Assembly (NCBI GenBank): GCA_012719955.1
Contig: JAAXZI010000039.1
Span: 1-58,429 of the forward strand
Reading direction: 5' to 3'
DNA: 58,429 nucleotides
Source of the DNA: Phycisphaerae bacterium
GTDB lineage: Bacteria > Planctomycetota > Phycisphaerae > UBA1845 > PWPN01
Part shown: piece after piece, positions 8,787-16,809 of the stretch
How positions within the stretch are numbered: position 1 is the first letter of the stretch
How the letters are laid out: each line of letters opens with the position of its first letter
The notes under the pieces: model-generated
Databases searched by the model: none
What the model was told of the DNA's origin: nothing
The model's input: the letters and a program-made list of their open reading frames with translations, nothing else
Position numbers and translations under genes: made by a program

Positions 8787-10073
8787 TCAGGCCCATCCGC
8801 GCAGTCTCACCGCCTGGGCCACACGGCTGATGGCAATCACATACGCCGCTTCGCGCATGTAGAGCTTCTGCCGGCAGGCCAGGTCATGGACCGCGGAGAA
8901 CGCCGAGGTCATCTTGGAGTCCAGTCGTTTGAGCACCTCCTCCTTCTCCCAGAAGTAGTTGGTGTTGCATTGCACCTGCTCGAAGTAGCTGCAGGTCACG
9001 CCGCCCGCATTGGTGAGGAAATCGGGCAGCACGAAGATGTTGCGCTGCCGGAGCACCTCGTCCGCCTCGGGCGTGGTGGGACCGTTGGCTCCTTCCGCAA
9101 TGATCTTCACGCGCTTGGAGAGCTTCTGGACGTTGCCGCGGTTGATCTGATTCTCCAGCGCCGCCGGGATCAGGATATCGACATCCTGCTCCAGCCAGGC
9201 CTCGCCCGGCAATTGTTCGTAACCCAGATCCCGGGCCCTATTCTTATCGATGCCGCCGAACTTGTCGGAGATGGCCCGCAACTCCTCCAGGTTGACACCG
9301 CTCTTCCTGCGGAAAGTATACGAAGTCTTGTCCGCCTGATCCCAACAGGAGACGGCCACCACGGTGCCACCGAGCTGAGTATAAAGCTGTACGGCGTGCT
9401 GGGCTACGTTGCCGAACCCCTGCACGCTGGCCGTGGTCTTTTCCGGCGAAAGGCCCAGGACTTTGAGGGCCTCGCGCAGGACATAGATCACGCCAAACCC
9501 GGTCGCCTCGGTGCGGCCCAGGGAACCGCCCATGCCCACCGGCTTGCCGGTGATGAACCCGGGGTAATGCTCGCCAGAAATCATCTCATATTCGTCCAGC
9601 ATCCACAACATGTGCTGGCCGTTGGTCATCACGTCCGGCGCGGGAACATCGCTGAGCGGACCGACATTCCGGGCGATCTGGCGAACCCAGCCGCGGCAGA
9701 TCCGCTCCTGCTCATGCTGGCTGAGATGGTGCGGATCACAGATCACGCCGCCCTTGCCGCCGCCCAGCGGAATATCGACCACCGCGCACTTCCAGGTCAT
9801 CCACATGGCCAGGGCACGAACGGTGTCGATCGTCTCCATCGGGTGAAACCGGATGCCGCCTTTCGCGGGGCCGCGCGCATCGTTGTGCTGCACGCGGAAA
9901 CCCTTGAATACTTCCACCCGCCCGTCATCCATGCGCACAGGAATGGTGAACTGATACTCGCGCATCGGTTCCCGCAGCAGGGCCCGAACGCCTTCGTCCA
10001 ATTCCAATAGCGCGGCTACCTTGTCGAACTGGGATTGTGCCACCTGAAAGGGATTATACGAGCTGGTTTCCAT
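8787..10073 (-). CDS. Glu/Leu/Phe/Val dehydrogenase (glutamate dehydrogenase type)
   Basis: 428 residues, the usual length of hexameric glutamate dehydrogenase. It interconverts glutamate and 2-oxoglutarate plus ammonia with NAD(P). Visible motifs: substrate region FKGFRVQHNDARGPAKGGIRFHP near residue 60 (broken here: FKGFRVQHND, GPAKGGIRFHP), catalytic lysine in PLGGGKGG, GSLGRTEATGFG, Rossmann motif VQGFGNVAQH, and AEGANGPTTPEAD plus NAGGVTCSYFE towards the end. Start at 10073 (METSSYNPF) because AAAGG is nine bases upstream; an in-frame ATG at 10079 is only three bases from it. Upstream lies the Cys-module protein (10195-10536), and a candidate sigma54 promoter precedes both, suggesting nitrogen-linked control. 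Confidence 0.93.
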   Translation of the reverse strand: METSSYNPFQVAQSQFDKVAALLELDEGVRALLREPMREYQFTIPVRMDDGRVEVFKGFRVQHNDARGPAKGGIRFHPMETIDTVRALAMWMTWKCAVVDIPLGGGKGGVICDPHHLSQHEQERICRGWVRQIARNVGPLSDVPAPDVMTNGQHMLWMLDEYEMISGEHYPGFITGKPVGMGGSLGRTEATGFGVIYVLREALKVLGLSPEKTTASVQGFGNVAQHAVQLYTQLGGTVVAVSCWDQADKTSYTFRRKSGVNLEELRAISDKFGGIDKNRARDLGYEQLPGEAWLEQDVDILIPAALENQINRGNVQKLSKRVKIIAEGANGPTTPEADEVLRQRNIFVLPDFLTNAGGVTCSYFEQVQCNTNYFWEKEEVLKRLDSKMTSAFSAVHDLACRQKLYMREAAYVIAISRVAQAVRLRGWA

Positions 10074-10194
10074 ACGCATTGGCCTTTCTTTGTATTGCTT
10101 TGAATGAACTTCCAAGAGCAAATGCAATCCTTCCGATCCAGGTCCCGGTTGCGGAGCGTGCCGACCGTTCTGAACCTGGTATCCCGGATGGCGT

Positions 10195-10536
10195 CTATCG
10201 ATACTCCTCGCAGTGCCAGACCCCGCCCTCCGGCCGGGGCAACCGGCAGGTGTCCGCATTGTCACAGTTCACGCACAACCCGAGACGCCGGCCGGCGTCC
10301 TGGGCCTGCTCCGCGGGCGCGGGGCGGACGCGAACCGGTTCCGGAATCCGCACGGCACCGGAGACCTCAAACTCCTCGCAGAAGAAAACGGGCCGTCGGG
10401 GCCGGCCGCGCCTGGCATGCTCCTCCGCATGATCGCAATTTGAGCACAGATCCCGGAACGCCCCGGGGCCATCGGGTGGGTCCGCCGGTGGAGTCGGCGC
10501 ATCTACTCGCTCAGGATCCGGGCCTTTGCTGGGCAT
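10195..10536 (-). CDS. small protein with two Cys-rich modules (probable metal-binding)
   Basis: 113 residues with two copies of one module: LCSNCDHAEE...VFFCEEFE (C31, C34, C53) and LCVNCDNADTC...GGVWHCEEYR (C88, C91, C97, C109). The second copy has the complete LCxNCxxxxxC...WHCEEYR pattern; the first lacks the third cysteine. Such CxxC...CEEY modules look zinc- or iron-sulfur-binding, but I know no assigned function. The N-terminal 27 residues and the linker are Pro/Arg-rich. Good RBS (GAAGGAG, 8 bases before ATG 10536). It precedes the glutamate dehydrogenase gene by 121 bases on the same strand, so the two may be cotranscribed. Confidence 0.75.
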   Translation of the reverse strand: MPSKGPDPERVDAPTPPADPPDGPGAFRDLCSNCDHAEEHARRGRPRRPVFFCEEFEVSGAVRIPEPVRVRPAPAEQAQDAGRRLGLCVNCDNADTCRLPRPEGGVWHCEEYR

Positions 10537-10620
10537 GATTCAGCTCCTTCACGCGGGAAGCTCCTGACGCTTCGGCAACAGCTTCAGTGCGGCAACGATG
10601 CGACTCAGTTGACAGACCCC

Positions 10621-10639
10621 TTGGCACGTGGACTGCCAA
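10621..10639 (-). promoter_or_regulatory. candidate sigma54 (-24/-12) promoter within a palindrome
   Basis: TTGGCACGTGGACTGCCAA has arms TTGGCA/TGCCAA. On the minus strand it reads TGGCAGT-N4-GTGC with invariant GG and GC exactly 10 bases apart; its start point would be near 10612, 76 bases ahead of the Cys-module gene and then glutamate dehydrogenase. On the plus strand it reads TGGCACG-N4-CTGC, an even better match, but no plus-strand gene follows. A sigma54-type response regulator is encoded next door. Alternatively it is simply a repressor operator. Confidence 0.45.
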
Positions 10640-10769
10640 CGGCCCGCTTGCGCTTCGGCCTCCCGGGCGGCAGCTTCTGCAAATGCTTGTCAATCAAGGG
10701 AAAATAGATATGAACAGATTTTTATAGAGATTCGCACGCGGGCTTCACACGGACCGTTGGTGCGGGCGG

Positions 10770-10814
10770 CGAACCGGGGAATTTTGGATCAGTGGGGAGA
10801 AATTCCCCGGTTCG
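10770..10814. terminator. 15-bp perfect inverted repeat after the response-regulator gene
   Basis: CGAACCGGGGAATTT (10770-10784) and AAATTCCCCGGTTCG (10800-10814) are exact complements separated by 15 bases, starting 8 bases past the response-regulator stop at 10822. It is best read as the transcription end of the kinase/regulator operon, possibly bidirectional. No T-tract follows outside the stem on the minus strand. Confidence 0.6.
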
Positions 10815-10821
10815 AATCTGC

Positions 10822-12180
10822 TCAGCGGGCAGCCTGTATTTCAGCGTTCTTCAGTTTCTCACGCAAGGTCTTGCGATCGATCCGCAGTATCTCCGCGGCC
10901 CGGGTTCTGTTCCCCCCCACGCTGGCGAGGACCTGGCGAATGTACTCGGCCTCGACCACGGCCAATGGCCGGGTCAGGTCTTGCTGATATCCGATGGAGA
11001 AGCGCAGTGGCTCCGGCAAATCCGGCACGTCGATGGTGTCGCCATCGCACATGACCACCAGCCGATGGATGAGATTCTCCAATTCCCGCACATTTCCCGG
11101 CCAGTGATAGCCCGTTTTCAGGATCCGCATGACCTCGTCGGAGAACTGTGGCGGGGGCTTGCCCACCTTGCCGGCGAACTTCCTGGCGAAATGGTGGGCC
11201 AGCAGCAGGATATCGTCGCCACGCTCCCGCAGAGGGGGCAACTGGATGGCAATCACGTTCAGGCGGAAGAAGAGGTCCTCGCGGAACAGGCCCTTCTTGA
11301 TCAGATCGGGGAGGGACTTGTTCGTTGAGGCCAGAACCCGAACGTCCACCTGCCGGCCCCGCGTAGAGCCGACCATATAGACTTCCTGGTCCTGCAGCAC
11401 GCGAAGCAGCTTGACCTGCATGGTCAGGCTGGTTTCGCTGATCTCGTCGAGGAAGATGGTTCCGCCGTCGGCAGTCTGGAAGAAGCCCGCGCGGGATTCC
11501 AGGGCGCCGGTGAAGGCCCCCTTCATGTAACCGAACAACTCACTTTCCAGCAGGCCCTCGGGGATGCCGCCGCAGTTGACCGGGACGAAAGCCGCGGCGG
11601 ATCGTTGACTGCTGTAGTGAATCGCACGCGCGACGAGTTCCTTGCCCGTCCCGCTCTCGCCGGAGATCAGGATGGTGGCCGAGCTGGTGGCGGCCTTGCT
11701 GATCACCCTGAACACTTCCTGCATGGGCGCGGACTCGCCGATGAGCCCGTAAGGCCGGGTAGACGCGGGCAGGGTCTGGGCGGTGCCGAAGCGTCGTACG
11801 CGCAGTTTCTCCATCGCCCGCCGGACCGCCGCGAGCAGTTCCTCGTCGGTGAAAGGCTTGGGCAGGTACTCCTCCGCGCCGGTCTTGACCGCTTCCACGG
11901 CCCCCCCGATGGAGGGATACCCGGTGACCATGATCACTTCGGTGTCCCGGCAGTTGGCCCGGATGTGCCGGACCAGGTCCAAGCCGCTCACCCGAGGCAT
12001 CTTCCAGTCGGTGATTACCAGGTCGATGGGCGTGGCCTCCATGATCTGGATGGCCTGGGGAACGCTGGATGCGGTGAAGACGGTGTATCCGGCAGCCAGG
12101 AGGTTGCGCTGCAACACCTCGACGGTATTGGGCACGTCGTCCACGACGAGAATGGATGCCTTCTTATTCGTCTCGGCCAT
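10822..12180 (-). CDS. sigma54-dependent response regulator (NtrC family)
   Basis: 452 residues: receiver domain (about 8-120; acidic pocket VVDD, phospho-acceptor D58 in VITDWKMP, conserved lysine in YLPKPF), AAA+ domain (Walker A GESGTGKE, intact sigma54-contact loop GAFTGA, Walker B GGTIFLDE), and a C-terminal Fis-type helix-turn-helix (NRTRAAEILRIDRKTL). It activates sigma54 RNA polymerase after phosphorylation by the adjacent kinase: the kinase stop (12164) overlaps this start (12180) by 17 bases, so they are coupled. Targets are not proven; the candidate -24/-12 site at 10621-10639 before the Cys-module and glutamate dehydrogenase genes is the obvious local one. Confidence 0.95.
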   Translation of the reverse strand: MAETNKKASILVVDDVPNTVEVLQRNLLAAGYTVFTASSVPQAIQIMEATPIDLVITDWKMPRVSGLDLVRHIRANCRDTEVIMVTGYPSIGGAVEAVKTGAEEYLPKPFTDEELLAAVRRAMEKLRVRRFGTAQTLPASTRPYGLIGESAPMQEVFRVISKAATSSATILISGESGTGKELVARAIHYSSQRSAAAFVPVNCGGIPEGLLESELFGYMKGAFTGALESRAGFFQTADGGTIFLDEISETSLTMQVKLLRVLQDQEVYMVGSTRGRQVDVRVLASTNKSLPDLIKKGLFREDLFFRLNVIAIQLPPLRERGDDILLLAHHFARKFAGKVGKPPPQFSDEVMRILKTGYHWPGNVRELENLIHRLVVMCDGDTIDVPDLPEPLRFSIGYQQDLTRPLAVVEAEYIRQVLASVGGNRTRAAEILRIDRKTLREKLKNAEIQAAR

Positions 12181-13312
12181 TTTTCCGCTCTCCGTTGGTT
12201 CGCTCGCCCGCGTCTACTGGCAGCTCAACGTCGAATCGGGCGCCCTGCCCGGGAGTGCTCTGCACACGAATCGTCCCGCCGTGAGAGGTCACGATGCCGT
12301 GCACCACGGGCAAACCCAGCCCCGTGCCTTCGTTGACGTCCTTGGTCGTAAAGAACGGCACGAAGATCTCCCTGAGAACCTCCTCGCTCATCCCGACGCC
12401 ATTGTCCTGAACAGAGAGGATCACGCGGTCACCGGCGGCACGGGTGGCAACCTCCAGAACGCCGCCCTGGGGCATGGCGTGGACGGCGTTGACGGCCAGA
12501 TCCACGACCACCTGGCGTAATTGCGAAGCGTCGGCGGTGATTTCCGGCAAATCCCCGGCCAGGCGGCGCACCAGGATGATGTCGTTCTTGCTGCACCGCT
12601 GTTCCAGCAGGGCCAGGGCCTCTTCAACCACGCCATTGAGATTCAGCCGGGCCTTCTGAGGCGGCATCTGACGGGAGAACAACAACAGGCTGTGAATGAT
12701 CTGCCGGGCATGCAGACAGGTGGCAACGATTTTGGCCAGATCCTGACCGACCTCCGAGGGCAGATCCGGGTGCTTCTGGGCCAACTGGGCAAACCCGAGG
12801 ATGTTACCCAGCGGTTCGTTGAGTTCGTGGGCGACCCCGGCGGCCAACTGGCCGATGGTTGCCAGGCGGTCCGCATGGCGAAGCTGCTTCTGGAGGCGCA
12901 ACTGGTCCTCCTCGGCCTGCCTTCGCTCAACGATCAACGCAATCTGCCGGGCCATGGTGTCAATCAGGTGGCGTTCTTCCTTCAGAAACGGCCCTTCGCA
13001 GGCGGGCGGCATTTCCTCCAGATAAACGACATCGATACGGCCCTTCGGCTGGCCGTTCACCAGGATCGGTGTCGACTGCATCTGGCAGCCTTCCCTGAAA
13101 TTGGCGGTCACATACGACCGCCCCTCGAAGACGATCCGGCCGGCGGCTCGCTCCGGATACTGCCAGGCGGGCGGCAGCAGCTCAACAGCGCCCTGCAGGA
13201 TCTCCGCCAGGGAAATGCCGGAGCGTTCCACGAGCTGGGCGAGGCTGTACAGGCAGGTCAACTCCTTGACGCGCTCGCGGAGATCCGCATTCTGTGCTGA
13301 GGCATGGTTCAT
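12164..13312 (-). CDS. sensor histidine kinase with GAF-like N-terminal domain
   Basis: 382 residues, no membrane segments, so a cytoplasmic sensor. Sensor domain about 8-135 (KELTCLY, LPPAWQYPE), then a HisKA dimerisation helix with phospho-acceptor H162 in GVAHELNEPLGN, and a GHKL ATPase domain (N-box, NGVGMSE, GTGLGLPVVHG). Start 13312 (MNHASAQ) rather than 13351; its only upstream signal is a weak GAGA. It is cotranscribed with the sigma54 response regulator. The sensor domain is a clear paralogue of the N-terminus of the PEP-synthase-like protein at 5310-8498, so the two proteins may sense the same signal. Confidence 0.92.
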   Translation of the reverse strand: MNHASAQNADLRERVKELTCLYSLAQLVERSGISLAEILQGAVELLPPAWQYPERAAGRIVFEGRSYVTANFREGCQMQSTPILVNGQPKGRIDVVYLEEMPPACEGPFLKEERHLIDTMARQIALIVERRQAEEDQLRLQKQLRHADRLATIGQLAAGVAHELNEPLGNILGFAQLAQKHPDLPSEVGQDLAKIVATCLHARQIIHSLLLFSRQMPPQKARLNLNGVVEEALALLEQRCSKNDIILVRRLAGDLPEITADASQLRQVVVDLAVNAVHAMPQGGVLEVATRAAGDRVILSVQDNGVGMSEEVLREIFVPFFTTKDVNEGTGLGLPVVHGIVTSHGGTIRVQSTPGQGARFDVELPVDAGERTNGERKNGRDE

Positions 13313-13420
13313 GTTCGTCTCGCCCGGCCGGCCTGAGCGGAGCGTGCCCAAGTCCGGGCCACATGGTTTTCTACCTCCAAGACTCTCCCCCCCCCGGGAG
13401 CCGGTGATCGGGCAGCCATG

Positions 13421-13565
13421 CGTGAGTCAGTCGCCCCGCTTCGGCAGCGGCAGATACACGGTTCAGCACGGCTCAAGAGCCGTGGCACACAGCAAGAGCT
13501 TCTGACACACGCCAAACGCAACAGCACACGCCAGAAGCAGCGACACACGGCCTTCCGGGACAGAC
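13421..13565 (+). repeat. dispersed repeat, family R, copy 1
   Basis: The block starting cgtgagtcagtcgccccgct, then ...acggttcagcacggctc..., matches 14721-14800 over about 70 bases in the same orientation. It contains a perfect 18-bp palindrome CACGGCTCAAGAGCCGTG (13467-13484) and ends with CGGCCTTCCGGGACA. The rest of the 13313-13791 gap has no gene. Copies 1 and 2 flank the lipoprotein gene 13792-14388 as direct repeats. Confidence 0.6.
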
Positions 13566-13791
13566 GCCAAAACCTGATCGATTATGGATGAAACTCCATT
13601 TCCCCTCTGTCCAGGATCGGCGAAAAAGCCGGCAGCGCAGTGCATCCGGCGGTCGGGATGTTGACGGCGCGATGCCATCCCGCGGCCGGCACCTCCATTC
13701 AGGTGAACGGGCCGCCGGCGGCACAGAAGAGGCGTGGCAAACCCCGGCGATACAACCTGGATCCAAGGCCGGCCGTGCAGGCGACAGCCGC

Positions 13792-14388
13792 TTACTCCTC
13801 GAGCGTGGCCGAATCCTCGATCGTCAGGTGGTAGGAAGCACCGCTTGCCATGCCGCTGACCATGTCGATTTCCGCCGAAAGCCACACCTTGCCGCCGGTG
13901 AGACGATAGCTGTGCATACCGTTGCCGACGAGAACCCATGAGAGCCCGCCTACCCCCGTCATCGTCACCTGAGCCTGGGTATAGTACTCGGTGAATTTGG
14001 GCCCCAGGGTAATCGTGGTCACCAGTTCGGTCAGCTTGCCATAGGGCGTGCTGGATTCCACAACGTCCCCCACCTTGATGGGCGTGCCGTTGTCCCAGCA
14101 CAACAGGCCATCGGCATTAAAGGTCAGCCGGACGATTCCATCCGCAGTCTGCGTCTCGGGGGGATAAGCGTCGCCCACATTATCCAGGGTGTAGACGAGG
14201 GTCCGCTTTCCACTGTAGGTGCCTTTGGGGACGCCCTTGGTCTGAGCAGGTTGGGTCGTGGGGTTACCGCCGCCGGTTCCGTCGTCATCGCCGCCATCCC
14301 CGATTCCGGGGTTGAGGCCAGCGCAGGACTGCCCCATGCACAGCACCATGCACAGCAGGATAGCGAACAGGCCGATTGCGTATTTCAT
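13792..14388 (-). CDS. putative exported lipoprotein, unknown function
   Basis: 198 residues. N-terminal hydrophobic segment (MKYAIGLFAILLCMVLCMG) followed by QSCAGLNPG, a loose lipobox, then a Gly/Asp/Thr-rich linker (GIGDGGDDDGTGGG) and a compact beta-rich domain (about 50-195) with alternating hydrophobic strands. No family recognised. It is a single gene on the minus strand, isolated on both sides and flanked by two copies of a short dispersed repeat. Confidence 0.65.
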   Translation of the reverse strand: MKYAIGLFAILLCMVLCMGQSCAGLNPGIGDGGDDDGTGGGNPTTQPAQTKGVPKGTYSGKRTLVYTLDNVGDAYPPETQTADGIVRLTFNADGLLCWDNGTPIKVGDVVESSTPYGKLTELVTTITLGPKFTEYYTQAQVTMTGVGGLSWVLVGNGMHSYRLTGGKVWLSAEIDMVSGMASGASYHLTIEDSATLEE

Positions 14389-14576
14389 GTGTCGGTCTCC
14401 TTCGTCCGGCAGGCATTCCGTGCCCGCACAGTGGGCTCTACGGCCAGCCTACGTGTTTAACCCAGATGACCTTCAGGTACAAGGGCGAACGGGACCGGGC
14501 GGGAAGAGAAGCGATGGCCGAAGCATTTTCCCACGCCCACCTGACAATGCGTAAGGCATTGGTATTCGGATAGTTA

Positions 14577-14592
14577 TGTACAAATCTGTACA
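14577..14592. promoter_or_regulatory. TGTACA-N4-TGTACA palindrome
   Basis: Two TGTACA hexamers separated by AATC, forming a 16-bp inverted repeat in an AT-richer patch of the 14389-15030 intergenic region. It lies about 190 bases upstream of the lipoprotein start on the minus strand and 440 bases upstream of the PurF-like gene. It looks like a dimeric repressor site; no cognate regulator is identified. Confidence 0.3.
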
Positions 14593-14720
14593 ACCACTCC
14601 GAAAACGGCGCTCGACGCCGGGGATTGCCCCGGCCGGTGGCCTGTGGCATGGCGAATGAGCCGGTTAGTGGGGAACACAATGGAGCCACCCCCCTATACG
14701 CCGGCAATGCGTCTGTCGCG

Positions 14721-14800
14721 CGTGGGTCAGTCGCGCCGCTCTCGTCACGGCAGAGACGGTTCAGCACTGCTAAAGCCTGTAGCGCACAGCCTTCCAGGAC
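14721..14800 (+). repeat. dispersed repeat, family R, copy 2
   Basis: The block starting cgtgggtcagtcgcgccgct, then ...acggttcagcactgct..., aligns with copy 1 at 13421; the central palindrome is degenerate (cactgctaaagcctgtag) and it ends CAGCCTTCCAGGACA. The remaining 14389-15030 gap holds no gene. Confidence 0.55.
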
Positions 14801-15030
14801 AAAGCCCGAATGGGAGCACACCAGAATTCCTTCTGGCCGTATGATGCGGATGCCAAAGAGCCGAGCGATCGAACGCTTTCCCGCGTCTTGTGCGCGAGGG
14901 ATTGAATCCAACGCACGGGCGCGGGAAAAATATCAGACGAAAACTCACAGCCGCCTGACTGTCCGCCCGCCCATCCGGTTTGCATGGCGGCTGTTCCCCG
15001 GATAGCTTTCAGGCACAGGAGGCAAAAAAT

Positions 15031-16584
15031 ATGGGCGGACTCTTCGCAGTAGCATCCCACGAGGATTGCGTACGCGACTTATTCTACGGAACGGATTACC
15101 ACTCACACCTCGGCACCAAGCGGGGCGGGCTGGCCGTCGCCCATGGCACGGGCTACACGCGGTACATCCACGATATTACTACTGCTCAGTTCCGGTCCAA
15201 GTTCGGGGACGATGTGCGCCGACTGAAGGGCCGGCGCGGCATCGGAGTCATCAGCGATTACGAGGACCAGCCGCTGATCATCTGCAGCCATCTGGGCACG
15301 TACGCGATCATCACGGTCGGGCGTGTCCTCAATATTGATGAGCTGGCCCGCAAGGCGTTCAGCAGGCAGCACGTTCATTTTTCGGAGATGGGCGGCGGCG
15401 GGATCAACCCCACCGAGCTGGTGGCCATGCTCATCAACCAGGAATCCTCGTTTGTGGCCGGGATTCAGAATGTCCAGGAGTGCGTGGACGGCTCGTGCTC
15501 GCTGCTGCTGCTGACCCAGGAAGGGATCTACGCAGCCAGGGACCGGTACGGGCGGACGCCGCTGGTGATTGGGCGGAAACCCGAAGGATACGCGGTAACG
15601 CTGGAATCCTGCGCGCTGCCCAATCTGGGTTACGAGCTGGAACACTTTCTCGGCCCGGGGGAGATCGTGCTGGTGACCGAGGATGGGATCGAGCAAAAGC
15701 AACCGCCGGGAGAGCGGATGCAGATATGCTCGTTCCTGTGGGTGTATTACGGCTATCCGGCATCGAGCTATGAGGGGATCAATGTGGAGGCGGTGCGCTA
15801 TCGTTGCGGCGCGGCCCTGGCCCGCAACGAGCAGGTGGACGTGGACCTGGTGGCGGGCATCCCGGACTCGGGCACCGGGCACGCGATCGGATACACCAAC
15901 GAGGCCCGGGTGCCCTACCAACGACCATTCGTGAAGTACACGCCGACCTGGCCGCGGAGCTTCATGCCGCAGGACCAGGAAACGCGCGAGCTCGTGGCCC
16001 ACATGAAGCTGATCCCCATCCAGGAATTCATCCAGGGCCGACGCGTGCTGTTCTGCGAGGATTCGATTGTCCGCGGCACGCAGCTCCGCGACACCATCCG
16101 CTTGCTCTTCAACTACGGCGCGCGGGAAGTGCACATGCGCGCGGCCTGTCCGCCGCTGATCAACGCCTGCAAGTTTCTCAATTTCTCCCGCACCAAGTCG
16201 GAGCTGGACCTGGCCGCCCGCAAGGCGATCAAGGAACTGGGCGATCGCGACCCCTGCGTGGCGGAGTACGCCGATCCGGGCAACCCGAAATACGCGGCCA
16301 TGGTCGAGCGCATCCGCCAGCGGCTCAACCTGACCACGCTGAAATACCAGCGGCTCGAGGACTTGGTCGCGGCCATCGGGCTGCCCAAGTGCAAGCTCTG
16401 TACCTATTGCTGGGACGGCGTGGACAACCGCAAAGGCGAAGAGCCCTCGCTGCCCTTTCCCGAGAAGGTGACGACCTCACCCGCGCCGGCACCCGCCCGT
16501 ATCGAAAAGATTGAACAGGTCAAGGCGGCGGCCAAGCCGTCAGACGGGCGAAATGGGAACGGTGCGATCCGCCCGCAAACCTGA
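15031..16584 (+). CDS. amidophosphoribosyltransferase-like protein (PurF paralogue) lacking Cys1
   Basis: 517 residues, PurF-like in length. N-terminal class II glutamine amidotransferase fold followed by a type I phosphoribosyltransferase domain with the PRPP loop VLFCEDSIVRGTQ (about 339-351). Candidate iron-sulfur ligands are C233, C373 and the CKLCTYC cluster near 456-462, at positions like those of Bacillus-type PurF. However, the sequence begins MGGLFAVAS where true PurF has Met-Cys-Gly, so the catalytic N-terminal cysteine is absent. ATG 15031 is firmly supported by AGGAGG. It may use free ammonia, act on another substrate or be regulatory. It is a monocistronic plus-strand gene; no purine genes are adjacent. 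Confidence 0.85.
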   Translation: MGGLFAVASHEDCVRDLFYGTDYHSHLGTKRGGLAVAHGTGYTRYIHDITTAQFRSKFGDDVRRLKGRRGIGVISDYEDQPLIICSHLGTYAIITVGRVLNIDELARKAFSRQHVHFSEMGGGGINPTELVAMLINQESSFVAGIQNVQECVDGSCSLLLLTQEGIYAARDRYGRTPLVIGRKPEGYAVTLESCALPNLGYELEHFLGPGEIVLVTEDGIEQKQPPGERMQICSFLWVYYGYPASSYEGINVEAVRYRCGAALARNEQVDVDLVAGIPDSGTGHAIGYTNEARVPYQRPFVKYTPTWPRSFMPQDQETRELVAHMKLIPIQEFIQGRRVLFCEDSIVRGTQLRDTIRLLFNYGAREVHMRAACPPLINACKFLNFSRTKSELDLAARKAIKELGDRDPCVAEYADPGNPKYAAMVERIRQRLNLTTLKYQRLEDLVAAIGLPKCKLCTYCWDGVDNRKGEEPSLPFPEKVTTSPAPAPARIEKIEQVKAAAKPSDGRNGNGAIRPQT

Positions 16585-16719
16585 GAAGGACATCGCCGAA
16601 ACGGGGTGCGGAATCCAGACGGCGCCAAGAGGCGAGGACAACATGGATTCCGACTGCAACAATAGGTGATTTTCCTTGCATCCGGATTTGCAGGCCGGTA
16701 ATATGCCCTTCGGGCCAGA

Positions 16720-16735
16720 GTTAGTGAATACTAAC
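16720..16735. promoter_or_regulatory. operator-like palindrome 1 upstream of the activase operon
   Basis: GTTAGTGAATACTAAC: arms GTTAGT/ACTAAC with 4 central bases. A closely related 16-mer occurs at 16812-16827. This architecture is typical of TetR-family or similar dimeric regulators. It sits 226 bases upstream of the start at 16961. Confidence 0.5.
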
Positions 16736-16809
16736 AAATTGGTGATGGTGCCTGCGCGTGTACTCTGCGGCCAGTCGGTGGCGTTGGGCCGGCTTTTCTT
16801 TGGCTCCGG

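Noticed and set aside
10150-10170. Possible sigma54 promoter directly before glutamate dehydrogenase (minus strand CGGCACG...GCAA)
   Set aside because: GG to GC spacing is two bases too short.
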